In this document: positions 35,615 through 42,553 of the stretch, in pieces
How positions within the stretch are numbered: the stretch's first letter is position 1
Layout of the letters: each line of letters starts with the position of its first letter
Assembly (NCBI GenBank): GCA_965203305.1
Contig: OZ241874.1
Span: 2,418,001-2,482,000 of the forward strand
Direction of reading: 5' to 3'
From: Bin80 sp965203305
Lineage (GTDB): Bacteria > Bacteroidota > Rhodothermia > Rhodothermales > Bin80
DNA: 64,000 nucleotides
The notes under the pieces: generated by a model
Seen by the model: only the letters and a program-made list of their open reading frames with translations
Database searches by the model: none
What the model was told of the DNA's origin: nothing
Position numbers and translations under genes: made by a program

Positions 35615-35637
35615 CAGTAACATATTCCTATTTCAGT
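35594..35637 (-). repeat. Duplication junction, copy B (protease 2 start)
   Basis: 44 bp matching 34156-34199: TAG stop of protease copy 1, 13-base spacer, then ATG TTG CGA TAC CTG ACC GCC. Differences in the coding part are silent (TAC/TAT, ACC/ACT). Confidence 0.85.
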
Positions 35638-37151
35638 GCAGGTAGCGGAATCATTCGCTGCGTGTTTCTCTGATCCCGAACCGAAAATCTCGCGGTCTCA
35701 TCCAGATTCCGCAATTCCCTGATCGCCCCCCTCACAGAACGAACAGCCCGCCCGTTAATGCGCTCCACAAGGAGACCTTCTTTCAGGTACTGTATTTCAT
35801 CCCGGCGTGTCACACGCTGTATGATGATGCCATCCAGCTCTCCATAATGCGCCTCATCCCCCTCTGACTTGTCCCTGATGACCAGCCCCCACCGATCCAG
35901 ATAGCGTGCGATGTATGCTTCCCGCCTGGGCTCATACCCCAGATCAAGCAGCCAGGAAGCAACCCCCGGATGATCCTGTCCCAGCAGCGTGAGCTGCAGG
36001 CTGTCCACCAGTCCATCTCTGGAATACTTGACCCCAACGCTGGAATAGGGACGCTTCACGAGAATTGTACTCTGCAATGTGTTGGACTGGTCAATTGCTT
36101 TCCCATCCACTTCAAGGAGCACATCCCCCGGACGCAGTCCGGCAATGTCTGCGGCACCTCCACCATAGACCTGATCCAGGAACACCCCCTGGACAGTGGA
36201 CATCCCCAAAGCCCGCGCCAGGGTTGCATCTATATCTACAGGAACTACTCCCATGTAACTGCGTCGAAACTCACCGTACTCCATCAGATCACTTGCAACA
36301 CGGATGGCAAGATTGACAGGGATGGCAAACCCATACCCCTCATAGAACCCGCTGTTCGTCGCGATTGCCGTATTGATCCCAATCAGTTCCCCACGCAGAT
36401 TGACCAGTGCCCCTCCAGAATTGCCCGGATTGATTGCTGCATCAGTCTGGATAAAATCTTCCACCCCGGAATCGGCATCAATAATGTTCATGGAACGCCC
36501 TTTCGCACTGACAATCCCGGCTGTAACCGTTGAGTTCAGCTGCAAAGGATTGCCCACCGCCAGAACCCAGTCTCCTATCTGCAGCGTTTCGGAATCTCCG
36601 GCCGTCATCGCCTCCACACTCTCTCCTGGATTCAGAACAATCTGAATGACTGCCAGATCTGTGGAGCGATCCACACCAACCGTATATGCCTCATACTCCC
36701 GCTTGTCGGAGAAGAGAACCTCCAGTTTTCCTGCCCCTTCAATCAGGTGATGGTTTGTAATAATATGCCCTTGTGGCGTGATGACGACACCACTGCCCTC
36801 ACTTTCCCGGTTCTCGTCCCAGTCCAGAGGTGCCAGCAGGTGCGTATGCCAGCCGGATTTCACACGAACCGAAACTACAGACTGCACAGCTCGGCGGGCA
36901 ATCTCCCGGAAAACACTGCCAGAAGGAATTGCGGAGTGTGAAATTTCCGTTTCCGCAGAATCCCGGCTCGTCTCCACCCGCTCCACAAGACGGATCTCTG
37001 GTGTTTGCGAACTTCGCGGGGCAGGATTTGCAATCAGCATGATCAGGATGCCGGCTAGCAGTCCTGCACAGACAAGACCAGTCCCGATCAGGATGTGGAG
37101 CAAGGAGTTCTTTCCTCCCGCCTGCTCTGATAACGGCTGCAATGGTTTCAT
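35628..37151 (-). CDS. HtrA/DegQ-type periplasmic serine protease, copy 1
   Basis: 507 residues from the ATG at 37151 (MKPLQPLSEQAGGKNS), 7 bp after the plsC stop; an upstream ATG at 37178 would overlap plsC. A membrane anchor (GLVCAGLLAGILIMLIANPAP) precedes the protease domain with His (ITNHHLIEG), Asp (RSTDLAVIQ) and Ser (GNSGGALVNL). One clear PDZ domain (STVQGVFLDQVYGGGAADIAG) and a C-terminal PDZ-like part follow. It is probably the ancestral copy, because its N-terminus is longer and has no trace of another gene. The protease is co-transcribed with plsC, copy 2 and aroC judging from spacing. Confidence 0.93.
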   Translation of the reverse strand: MKPLQPLSEQAGGKNSLLHILIGTGLVCAGLLAGILIMLIANPAPRSSQTPEIRLVERVETSRDSAETEISHSAIPSGSVFREIARRAVQSVVSVRVKSGWHTHLLAPLDWDENRESEGSGVVITPQGHIITNHHLIEGAGKLEVLFSDKREYEAYTVGVDRSTDLAVIQIVLNPGESVEAMTAGDSETLQIGDWVLAVGNPLQLNSTVTAGIVSAKGRSMNIIDADSGVEDFIQTDAAINPGNSGGALVNLRGELIGINTAIATNSGFYEGYGFAIPVNLAIRVASDLMEYGEFRRSYMGVVPVDIDATLARALGMSTVQGVFLDQVYGGGAADIAGLRPGDVLLEVDGKAIDQSNTLQSTILVKRPYSSVGVKYSRDGLVDSLQLTLLGQDHPGVASWLLDLGYEPRREAYIARYLDRWGLVIRDKSEGDEAHYGELDGIIIQRVTRRDEIQYLKEGLLVERINGRAVRSVRGAIRELRNLDETARFSVRDQRNTQRMIPLPALK

Positions 37152-37158
37152 TCCGTAC

Positions 37159-37947
37159 CTACCCTGTGGCGGGGACATTGTTTCTGGAAAGCATCAGGAT
37201 CGCCTCTCTGGCTGCATTTGCAATCTCTCTTCGGTCCATGCCGGCAACATCCAGCAATGGTCCAATTCGTACCTCTATGTCCAGCCTGCGAAAATTCGCA
37301 AGGTATAATATATGCCCAACAAAAGTGCTGTGACGCGGATCTGGAGACTCTGCGATGGCCGTCCGTCCCTCCGCACCCTGAACTGCCTGTCCGTCCAGAG
37401 CCGTTACATGAATGAAAACTGGCTGCAGTTTTGCCTGATCCCAGTCTTTAATGCTTTCAAATGCCCCCGTTTTGAATGGGAGCAGCTCCGTTCCATTCCC
37501 GGTGGTTCCCTCTGGAAATACCAGAACAGAGGCATGCTGCTCAAGCCTTTCCCTGACCTGGAAGGCAAAGGTTCTTGCCTGTCCTCTCCTGCGCCGGTCC
37601 ACCAGGAGCATGGCATAGCATTTGCAAATCCATCCGATGAGAGGCCAGCGGCCGATTTCTGCTTTTCCAGCAAAACAGGCATCCAGCTGAGAGGCAAGGA
37701 AGATCGGATCCATTACGGTAAGATGATTGCTGACCAGCAAGGTGCCCGGAGACACCACTTCTGCGCTTGCGGATGGCGTTACATGTATGTTAAAAATGCG
37801 GCAGAATAAACGCCCGGCAACCCCCTGGCGCATGAGCCGGTATGCCAGATGCCCGGCATCAGGACGAAAGCGCACCCGGATACTCGTATGAATACACCCC
37901 AGGACGGTTACAAGTAGGGCAGACATCAAACGCAGCCAGACACGCAT
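37159..37947 (-). CDS. plsC: 1-acyl-sn-glycerol-3-phosphate acyltransferase (PlsC family)
   Basis: 262 residues, ATG at 37947. A hydrophobic N-terminal anchor precedes the acyltransferase motifs: NHLTVMDP (the NHX4D catalytic motif), then the FPEGTTGNG glycerophosphate-binding motif. A C-terminal region follows with no further recognisable domain. It acylates lysophosphatidate at the inner membrane. It is first in the closely spaced minus-strand run plsC-protease-protease-aroC-valS-carbamoyltransferase. Confidence 0.9.
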   Translation of the reverse strand: MRVWLRLMSALLVTVLGCIHTSIRVRFRPDAGHLAYRLMRQGVAGRLFCRIFNIHVTPSASAEVVSPGTLLVSNHLTVMDPIFLASQLDACFAGKAEIGRWPLIGWICKCYAMLLVDRRRRGQARTFAFQVRERLEQHASVLVFPEGTTGNGTELLPFKTGAFESIKDWDQAKLQPVFIHVTALDGQAVQGAEGRTAIAESPDPRHSTFVGHILYLANFRRLDIEVRIGPLLDVAGMDRREIANAAREAILMLSRNNVPATG

Positions 37948-38023
37948 TCTTTATCCATCTTGCGGAGTTAAACCCTGACAAGGGTACAGGCTCCTGTTTA
38001 CTATCGGTACAATTTTGCAAAAG

Positions 38024-39175
38024 ATGCCCCCCAATCCTCCTGCACGAACTGTGGATGTGACATTTGCTCTGACTGGCGACCCCAAAGTCAGTTCCCGCGC
38101 ACTGCGCCAGTTGCACTTGCTGTCAAATCTGGACCTCAGCATCCTTGTACTCGGTTTGGGAAACCCACAGGAGAGCAGTACCCTGGATATCCCGAATGTA
38201 ACGCTTCTGTATCTCCCCCGACCGACAGGAAAAGGGCCCAGGTTCTTCTGGAATGCTCATCAGCAACTGCAGGCAGCCCTGCAGCATGTCGTGTCCAGAG
38301 TATACCATGCCAGTGACCTTTATACGCTCCCGGCCATGCATCGGGCCGCAATGCGCCAGCAGGCCAGACTGGTCTTTGATTCCCGAGAGTTATATACACA
38401 CCTCCCTGCTACGACTGGACGACCATGGGTTCGAATGTTCTGGGGCATGCTATTGCACCGATATATCCGACACGCGGACTGTGTCTATTCTGTCAGTGAA
38501 AGCATTGCAGAGCATCTGAAGGAGCACTTTCGACTGGATACGGTTCATCTGATGCACAATGTCCCCGGGCCGCAGAGCGAAATTCCCGCTGACTCTTTGC
38601 GAACACGCCTCCGTCTGCCTTCAGACACGAGCATCATACTTCATCAGGGAAGTTTGCAGAGACATCGGGGAGGTTCCATGATGGTGGAAGCCATGCACTC
38701 CATCAAGGATGCAGTTCTCGTTTTCATGGGCGGGGGGCCTCTTCGGGAGGAGACCTGCGAACTGGCAAGAAATTTGAGTATGGAGTCCATCGTTCGCTTC
38801 GTTGACCCCGTCCCTCCTGATCAGCTGCTCTCGGTGACCGCCTCTGCAGACATTGGACTCACATTCCTGGAAGACTCCTGTCTGAATCACAGGTATGCCC
38901 TTCCCAACAAACTGTTTGAATATCTGGCAGCCGGGGTTCCTGTGATTGCCAGCGACCTCCCCGAGATTGCCCGAATCATCAGGCAATTCAATGTGGGATG
39001 TGTCGTTCCGTCTGGAGATGCAAACGCATTGGGGACTGCGCTGCATCACGCACTCGAACATCCAGAGCTACGCCAGACATGGGCTGCCAATACGGCCAGT
39101 GTTCAGAAATTCTTTAACTTTGAGACCGAATCGGAGCGGTTTGTTACTCCCTACCTGCGCCTGCTGGGCCGATAA
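38024..39175 (+). CDS. Glycosyltransferase, GT4-like (GT-B fold)
   Basis: 383 residues from the ATG at 38024 (a TTG lies three codons before). The N-terminal half is acceptor-binding with a short DSRELYTHLP motif as in many GT4 enzymes. The C-terminal half has ILHQGSLQRHRGG, LVFMGGGPLREE and the donor-binding LPNKLFEYLAAGVPVIASDLPE, including the EX7E-type arrangement (E...AAGVPVIASDLPE). It transfers a sugar from a nucleotide donor; the acceptor is unknown. It is followed 2 bp later by the thioredoxin-like lipoprotein gene. Confidence 0.9.
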   Translation: MPPNPPARTVDVTFALTGDPKVSSRALRQLHLLSNLDLSILVLGLGNPQESSTLDIPNVTLLYLPRPTGKGPRFFWNAHQQLQAALQHVVSRVYHASDLYTLPAMHRAAMRQQARLVFDSRELYTHLPATTGRPWVRMFWGMLLHRYIRHADCVYSVSESIAEHLKEHFRLDTVHLMHNVPGPQSEIPADSLRTRLRLPSDTSIILHQGSLQRHRGGSMMVEAMHSIKDAVLVFMGGGPLREETCELARNLSMESIVRFVDPVPPDQLLSVTASADIGLTFLEDSCLNHRYALPNKLFEYLAAGVPVIASDLPEIARIIRQFNVGCVVPSGDANALGTALHHALEHPELRQTWAANTASVQKFFNFETESERFVTPYLRLLGR

Positions 39176-39177
39176 GC

Positions 39178-39717
39178 ATGTACCGAATCCTGCTCATCAT
39201 CATGTTCCTGCTCATCGGATGCCAATCCGGGGGCGAGCCCGGTCCTGTTGTTATGAAGACGGCGGAGAGGCTTCCCGCTCCCATGAGCTGGCCAACCTTT
39301 GACGAGGCTGTTTTGACAGCTGCGCGAACAGGCAAACCTATGCTGATTGACATCTATGCGCCCTGGTGCGGGTGGTGCCGGAAAATGCAGCAGGAGGTCT
39401 ATACCGATGCCGAACTGGTGGACTATGTGCAGGACAATTTTGCGTATGGCCGGCTGAATATTGATGATGCAGAAACATTTCACACCTTCCGGGGAAGTAC
39501 GCTGTCATCCCAGCAGCTGGGATACCGTCTGGGAGCAGAAGGTACACCGACGACGGTATTTTTGAACAGTGATGGCACCTACATTGCAAAGTGTCCCGGC
39601 TACTGGGGAAGAGATGATTTCTGGACGGCTCTCCAGTATGTGGGTTCGGGCATGTGGCAGCACAGATCCTACGAAGAGTTCTCGCGGCTTTCCATGCGCA
39701 CGGCACCATCTGAATAG
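39178..39717 (+). CDS. Thioredoxin-fold lipoprotein (DUF255/thiol:disulfide type)
   Basis: 179 residues, ATG at 39178. A lipoprotein signal (ILLIIMFLLIGC) predicts cleavage before Cys15. The thioredoxin fold has the active site APWCGWCRKMQ and the cis-Pro loop GAEGTPTTVFL. It probably reduces or reshuffles disulfides in the envelope. It starts 2 bp after the glycosyltransferase stop. Its last 49 bp overlap the convergent nitrilase gene. Confidence 0.9.
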   Translation: MYRILLIIMFLLIGCQSGGEPGPVVMKTAERLPAPMSWPTFDEAVLTAARTGKPMLIDIYAPWCGWCRKMQQEVYTDAELVDYVQDNFAYGRLNIDDAETFHTFRGSTLSSQQLGYRLGAEGTPTTVFLNSDGTYIAKCPGYWGRDDFWTALQYVGSGMWQHRSYEEFSRLSMRTAPSE

Positions 39718-40541
39718 AGTTCGGGGCGGCGATCCCGGAGAAAGAGCTTTCGTCCATGGGATTCTTCGCAGTGCTGGAAATTGATCTCTGCATAGAGGAT
39801 GGATGGCTTTGTTTCGGGAGCGCGGGCGATCACGTTGCCTGATGGATCAACAACAAAGGATCCCCCGCCAAAGGTCAGCACCTCTTCTTCCCCGGTGCGG
39901 TTTGCCAGTGCCATGTAGTAGCCATTCTGGAAGGCTCCCACTCTCAGTTCTGCTTCAAACAGTCCTTCTGGCCATTCATTCAGGGCCCCGGCCTGAGGGA
40001 TCACAACCAGATCTGCCTTCTGCAAGGCCAGTGCACGAAGGTATTCGGGATAATGACGATCATAGCATATCGCCACGCCAATACGGCCAGCGGCTGTATC
40101 GTAGACAGGAGCATGCGTGCCGGCTGCTGTGTAGTACTCCTGCTCGTAGAATCCCTCATACTGCGTGATGTGCATCATCCTTGTCACCCCGAGGAGTGTT
40201 CCGTCTGCATCAATCACAGGCGAGGCATCAAATGCAGCTTCTCCTTCCCGTGCGTACAGATTCAGAACCACAGCTACTCCCAGCTTTTTGGCTGCCTCAC
40301 AAAAGCGTTCTGTCACGGGGCCCGGAGTCTCTTCTGCCAGTGATAACGGCGGGAGGTCATTCCCCTGACACTCTGCATAACGGCTCTTCCGATGTTGCGG
40401 ATAGAACGGGGTAAATGCAAGTTCCGGGTATACAACCAGATCTGCACCTGCCTGTGCGGCGGTGTCCAGCGATGCCAGTCCCATTGCCAAGTTTGTGTCC
40501 AGATCTTCAGATGCGGAACACTGAATGACTGCGAGTTTCAT
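39669..40541 (-). CDS. Carbon-nitrogen hydrolase (nitrilase superfamily) lacking the canonical Lys
   Basis: 290 residues, ATG at 40541. The overall sequence resembles N-carbamoylputrescine amidase/beta-ureidopropionase: Glu40 (VVYPELAFTPF) and the nucleophile Cys159 (VAICYDRHYPE) are in place. At the position of the catalytic Lys, normally R-K-x-H, the sequence reads R-M-M-H (residues 121-124). Either another Lys takes over, the family has a different mechanism, or the protein is not catalytically active. It is the second gene after prmC on the same strand, 42 bp apart. Confidence 0.88.
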   Translation of the reverse strand: MKLAVIQCSASEDLDTNLAMGLASLDTAAQAGADLVVYPELAFTPFYPQHRKSRYAECQGNDLPPLSLAEETPGPVTERFCEAAKKLGVAVVLNLYAREGEAAFDASPVIDADGTLLGVTRMMHITQYEGFYEQEYYTAAGTHAPVYDTAAGRIGVAICYDRHYPEYLRALALQKADLVVIPQAGALNEWPEGLFEAELRVGAFQNGYYMALANRTGEEEVLTFGGGSFVVDPSGNVIARAPETKPSILYAEINFQHCEESHGRKLFLRDRRPELYSDGAVRMESRENSS

Positions 40542-40583
40542 GTGCCTGTTGAATTTGAGAGCATTGTACTCTGGGGGAACGAT

Positions 40584-41465
40584 TCATTGCTGGCAGGATT
40601 GAGCGATCACGAATCGGGGGAGTTCGGACAAGTCTTTCTCCACCTCAACCTGCAGAGCTGTTCGCTGTCGCAGCATCATGGCAACTGAATCTGTATAGTC
40701 AGTATGGGTTTCCAGTGCGAGTATTCCCGAAGGATGTAGCAGTCCCCTGCCTGTATGATCAGCGATAGCCCGATAGAATTGATGTGGATCCTCTCCGCAA
40801 AAGAGAGCTGCTGCCGGCTCATGCTCCCGCACCATGCGGGGCAGTTCCGAATGCTCGCTGTCCGGGATATACGGAGGATTCGCAATCACCAGATCGTATC
40901 CGTTTCCTGCAATATCTGTGAAGTCCTGTGCCAGCATATCTGCCTGAACCAGATGAATCTCCTGTTCGTTCTGTTCGGCATTCTCTTGTGCAATGCAGAG
41001 TGCATCTGTACTGATGTCACAGGCCGTTACATGTGCATCTGGAATGGACTGCTTCATGGCCAGGGCAATAGCCCCGCTCCCCGTGCCAATGTCCAGAATC
41101 CTGCGTGTCTCCATTGCTTGTACCAGGCTCAGGGCAAGTTCAACCAGCTGTTCGGTTTCGGGTCTGGGGATCAGGACTTCTGGGGAAACATACAGATGCA
41201 TTCCGTAGAATTCAGTATGTCCTGTGACATACTGCACAGGTTCATGTGCTGCGCATCGCTCTGTCATTGCCAGAATCCTGACGATCTGATCACGCTTAAG
41301 AAGCATATCTTCGTGAACGATCAGATGGGCCGGCTCACAATCCAGTACATCGCAAAATATCCAGACGACTGTGAGACGAGACTCTGGGATCCCGGCTTTT
41401 TTCAGCATGTCCTCTGCTTTCACAAAGATCTCCTTCATATTCATCGTATCTTCCGAAATTTCCAT
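40584..41465 (-). CDS. prmC: Peptide chain release factor N5-glutamine methyltransferase
   Basis: 293 residues, ATG at 41465. An N-terminal helical domain is followed by the AdoMet-binding Rossmann domain with ILDIGTGSGAIALAM and the catalytic NPPY (LVIANPPYIPDSEHSEL). It methylates the Gln of the GGQ motif in RF1/RF2. It is the upstream member of a two-gene unit with the nitrilase-like gene. Confidence 0.95.
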   Translation of the reverse strand: MEISEDTMNMKEIFVKAEDMLKKAGIPESRLTVVWIFCDVLDCEPAHLIVHEDMLLKRDQIVRILAMTERCAAHEPVQYVTGHTEFYGMHLYVSPEVLIPRPETEQLVELALSLVQAMETRRILDIGTGSGAIALAMKQSIPDAHVTACDISTDALCIAQENAEQNEQEIHLVQADMLAQDFTDIAGNGYDLVIANPPYIPDSEHSELPRMVREHEPAAALFCGEDPHQFYRAIADHTGRGLLHPSGILALETHTDYTDSVAMMLRQRTALQVEVEKDLSELPRFVIAQSCQQ

Positions 41466-41571
41466 ATTGCAATGCCCCGTTGCCCTGATTCACTGCCTTC
41501 TGGCGGGGTAACTGAAACACGGACAATGAGTATTTGTCCGAATGCCCATGTTCAATGAGGGGATGAGAAAA

Positions 41572-41588
41572 TTCGGTTCTATCCCGAT
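41572..41588 (+). repeat. 17-bp inverted repeat, left arm
   Basis: TTCGGTTCTATCCCGAT is the exact reverse complement of 42146-42162. The pair encloses the MITE. A shorter match (GGTTCTATCCCG) occurs at 49374-49385. Possibly the ends of an older, emptied element. Confidence 0.6.
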
Positions 41589-41751
41589 AGTTATGGACAG
41601 ATATCTAAATCTGGGATGTAGAGAGAGAGTGTGCTTGGAAGCACTATACAGCACATTTTGTTGCACCCTGCTTGGCACGAGGGCATCTCTGGCCAACTTC
41701 CCGCATATTCACCTTATCATGCCCGCAAGCATTCTCAGAGCCATCACTGCC

Positions 41752-42055
41752 CTAGTTAGTGTCTGTCCGAAAATTCAGAATATCGCCAATATATGCCGTT
41801 TCGAGAGCGTATGAGGGGTTTTGGGAAATATTTTTTTGGTATTTTTCCTGACGAAGATGGAGGCCCTTTGGCGGATTGGAGCATGAAATCCCCGAACAGC
41901 ATCCATAAACACGCAATCTTCGTGCAAGATTTCCCCGAATCTCTCATAGCCAACGAGCATCTGAATCGCGCCATACATGACGCTGTGGTGGCAAAATGCC
42001 TCTGGAATCCCCCGCATTGGGGGTTGCTGTGAATTTTCGGACGGACACTAGTTAG
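41752..42055. mobile_element. 288-bp MITE-like element with 8-bp target duplication
   Basis: Terminal inverted repeats TGTCTGTCCGAAAATTCA (41760-41777) and TGAATTTTCGGACGGACA (42030-42047) differ at one position of 18. The element is flanked on both sides by CTAGTTAG (41752-41759 and 42048-42055), an 8-bp target-site duplication. Nothing inside codes for a transposase, so it must move with one supplied elsewhere. An 8-bp duplication is known for families such as IS1595, IS66 and IS256; the family cannot be settled here. Confidence 0.85.
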
Positions 42056-42145
42056 GGAGGTCTGCAGGGAACCTCCACATGTGATCCATCAGAGCATGCT
42101 GATCACTCGGAGTTGACAACCTCTGGAAGTAGCAAAATAACACGA

Positions 42146-42162
42146 ATCGGGATAGAACCGAA
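42146..42162 (-). repeat. 17-bp inverted repeat, right arm
   Basis: Exact reverse complement of 41572-41588. Confidence 0.6.
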
Positions 42163-42338
42163 AATTCAGGTTTAGAGATGGAGGTTGGTGAACAGGACGG
42201 CATCTGCTCTTGAGGAGTATGCATATGGCAAGGGACAGAGCATGGTGCTCCTCGTTCTGAACATTTGGTGTACGAATTGGCCAGTGTATATCCATTCCCC
42301 GGGAATGCGGGGACTGCGAAGAGACGGGCAATCAGAAA

Positions 42339-42434
42339 GAGGCTCTTGCAAAAATATCCCTGTACCTGATTTGCCTGCAAGAGCACTCCCCGAACGACAG
42401 CTCTTCGTCATACGGGATGTTTGCAAGAGGCTTG
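42339..42434. repeat. ~97-bp inverted-repeat element, copy A
   Basis: It starts GAGGCTCTTGCAAAAATAT and ends GTTTGCAAGAGGCTTG, imperfect terminal inverted repeats. It aligns along its whole length with 49613-49710 at roughly three quarters of positions (shared internal GCCTGCAAG, CTCTTCGTCAT-type stretches). Its ends resemble the sequence at 47940 to the left of the IS. Confidence 0.65.
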
Positions 42435-42481
42435 AGTGATCCAGCCTGGCAGCCGATCTGTAAGGCTGGATCCCCCAATGC

Positions 42482-42517
42482 AGAGCACCCCGATACGCTG
42501 CCGTACCGGGGTGCTCT
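42482..42517 (-). terminator. Hairpin downstream of the second giant gene
   Basis: AGAGCACCCCG (42482-42492) and CGGGGTGCTCT (42507-42517) form a perfect 11-bp stem, extended by four more pairs after one mismatch. It lies about 37 bp beyond the gene's stop; a second smaller hairpin AGCCGC/GCGGCT lies between. No T-run follows on the minus strand. It is the counterpart of the hairpin at 701-738. Confidence 0.6.
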
Positions 42518-42553
42518 CGGTTTCACATTGAGCCGCTCTGGGCGGCTATTTCT

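Larger units (their letters stand above)
41466..42481. other. Gene-free, repeat-rich stretch between prmC and the second giant gene
   Basis: About 1 kb with no gene I would support. It contains a 17-bp inverted repeat 557 bp apart (41572-41588 / 42146-42162), a complete 288-bp MITE (41760-42047) and a ~97-bp inverted-repeat element (42339-42434). A partial match to the latter lies at about 41716-41748, just before the MITE. This looks like a graveyard of small mobile elements. Confidence 0.7.

Noticed and set aside
42185..42439. Plus-strand frames at 42185-42439 and 49403-49717 as small genes
   Set aside because: They consist largely of the ~97-bp inverted-repeat element, have no ribosome-binding site or domain, and start in unrelated sequence.
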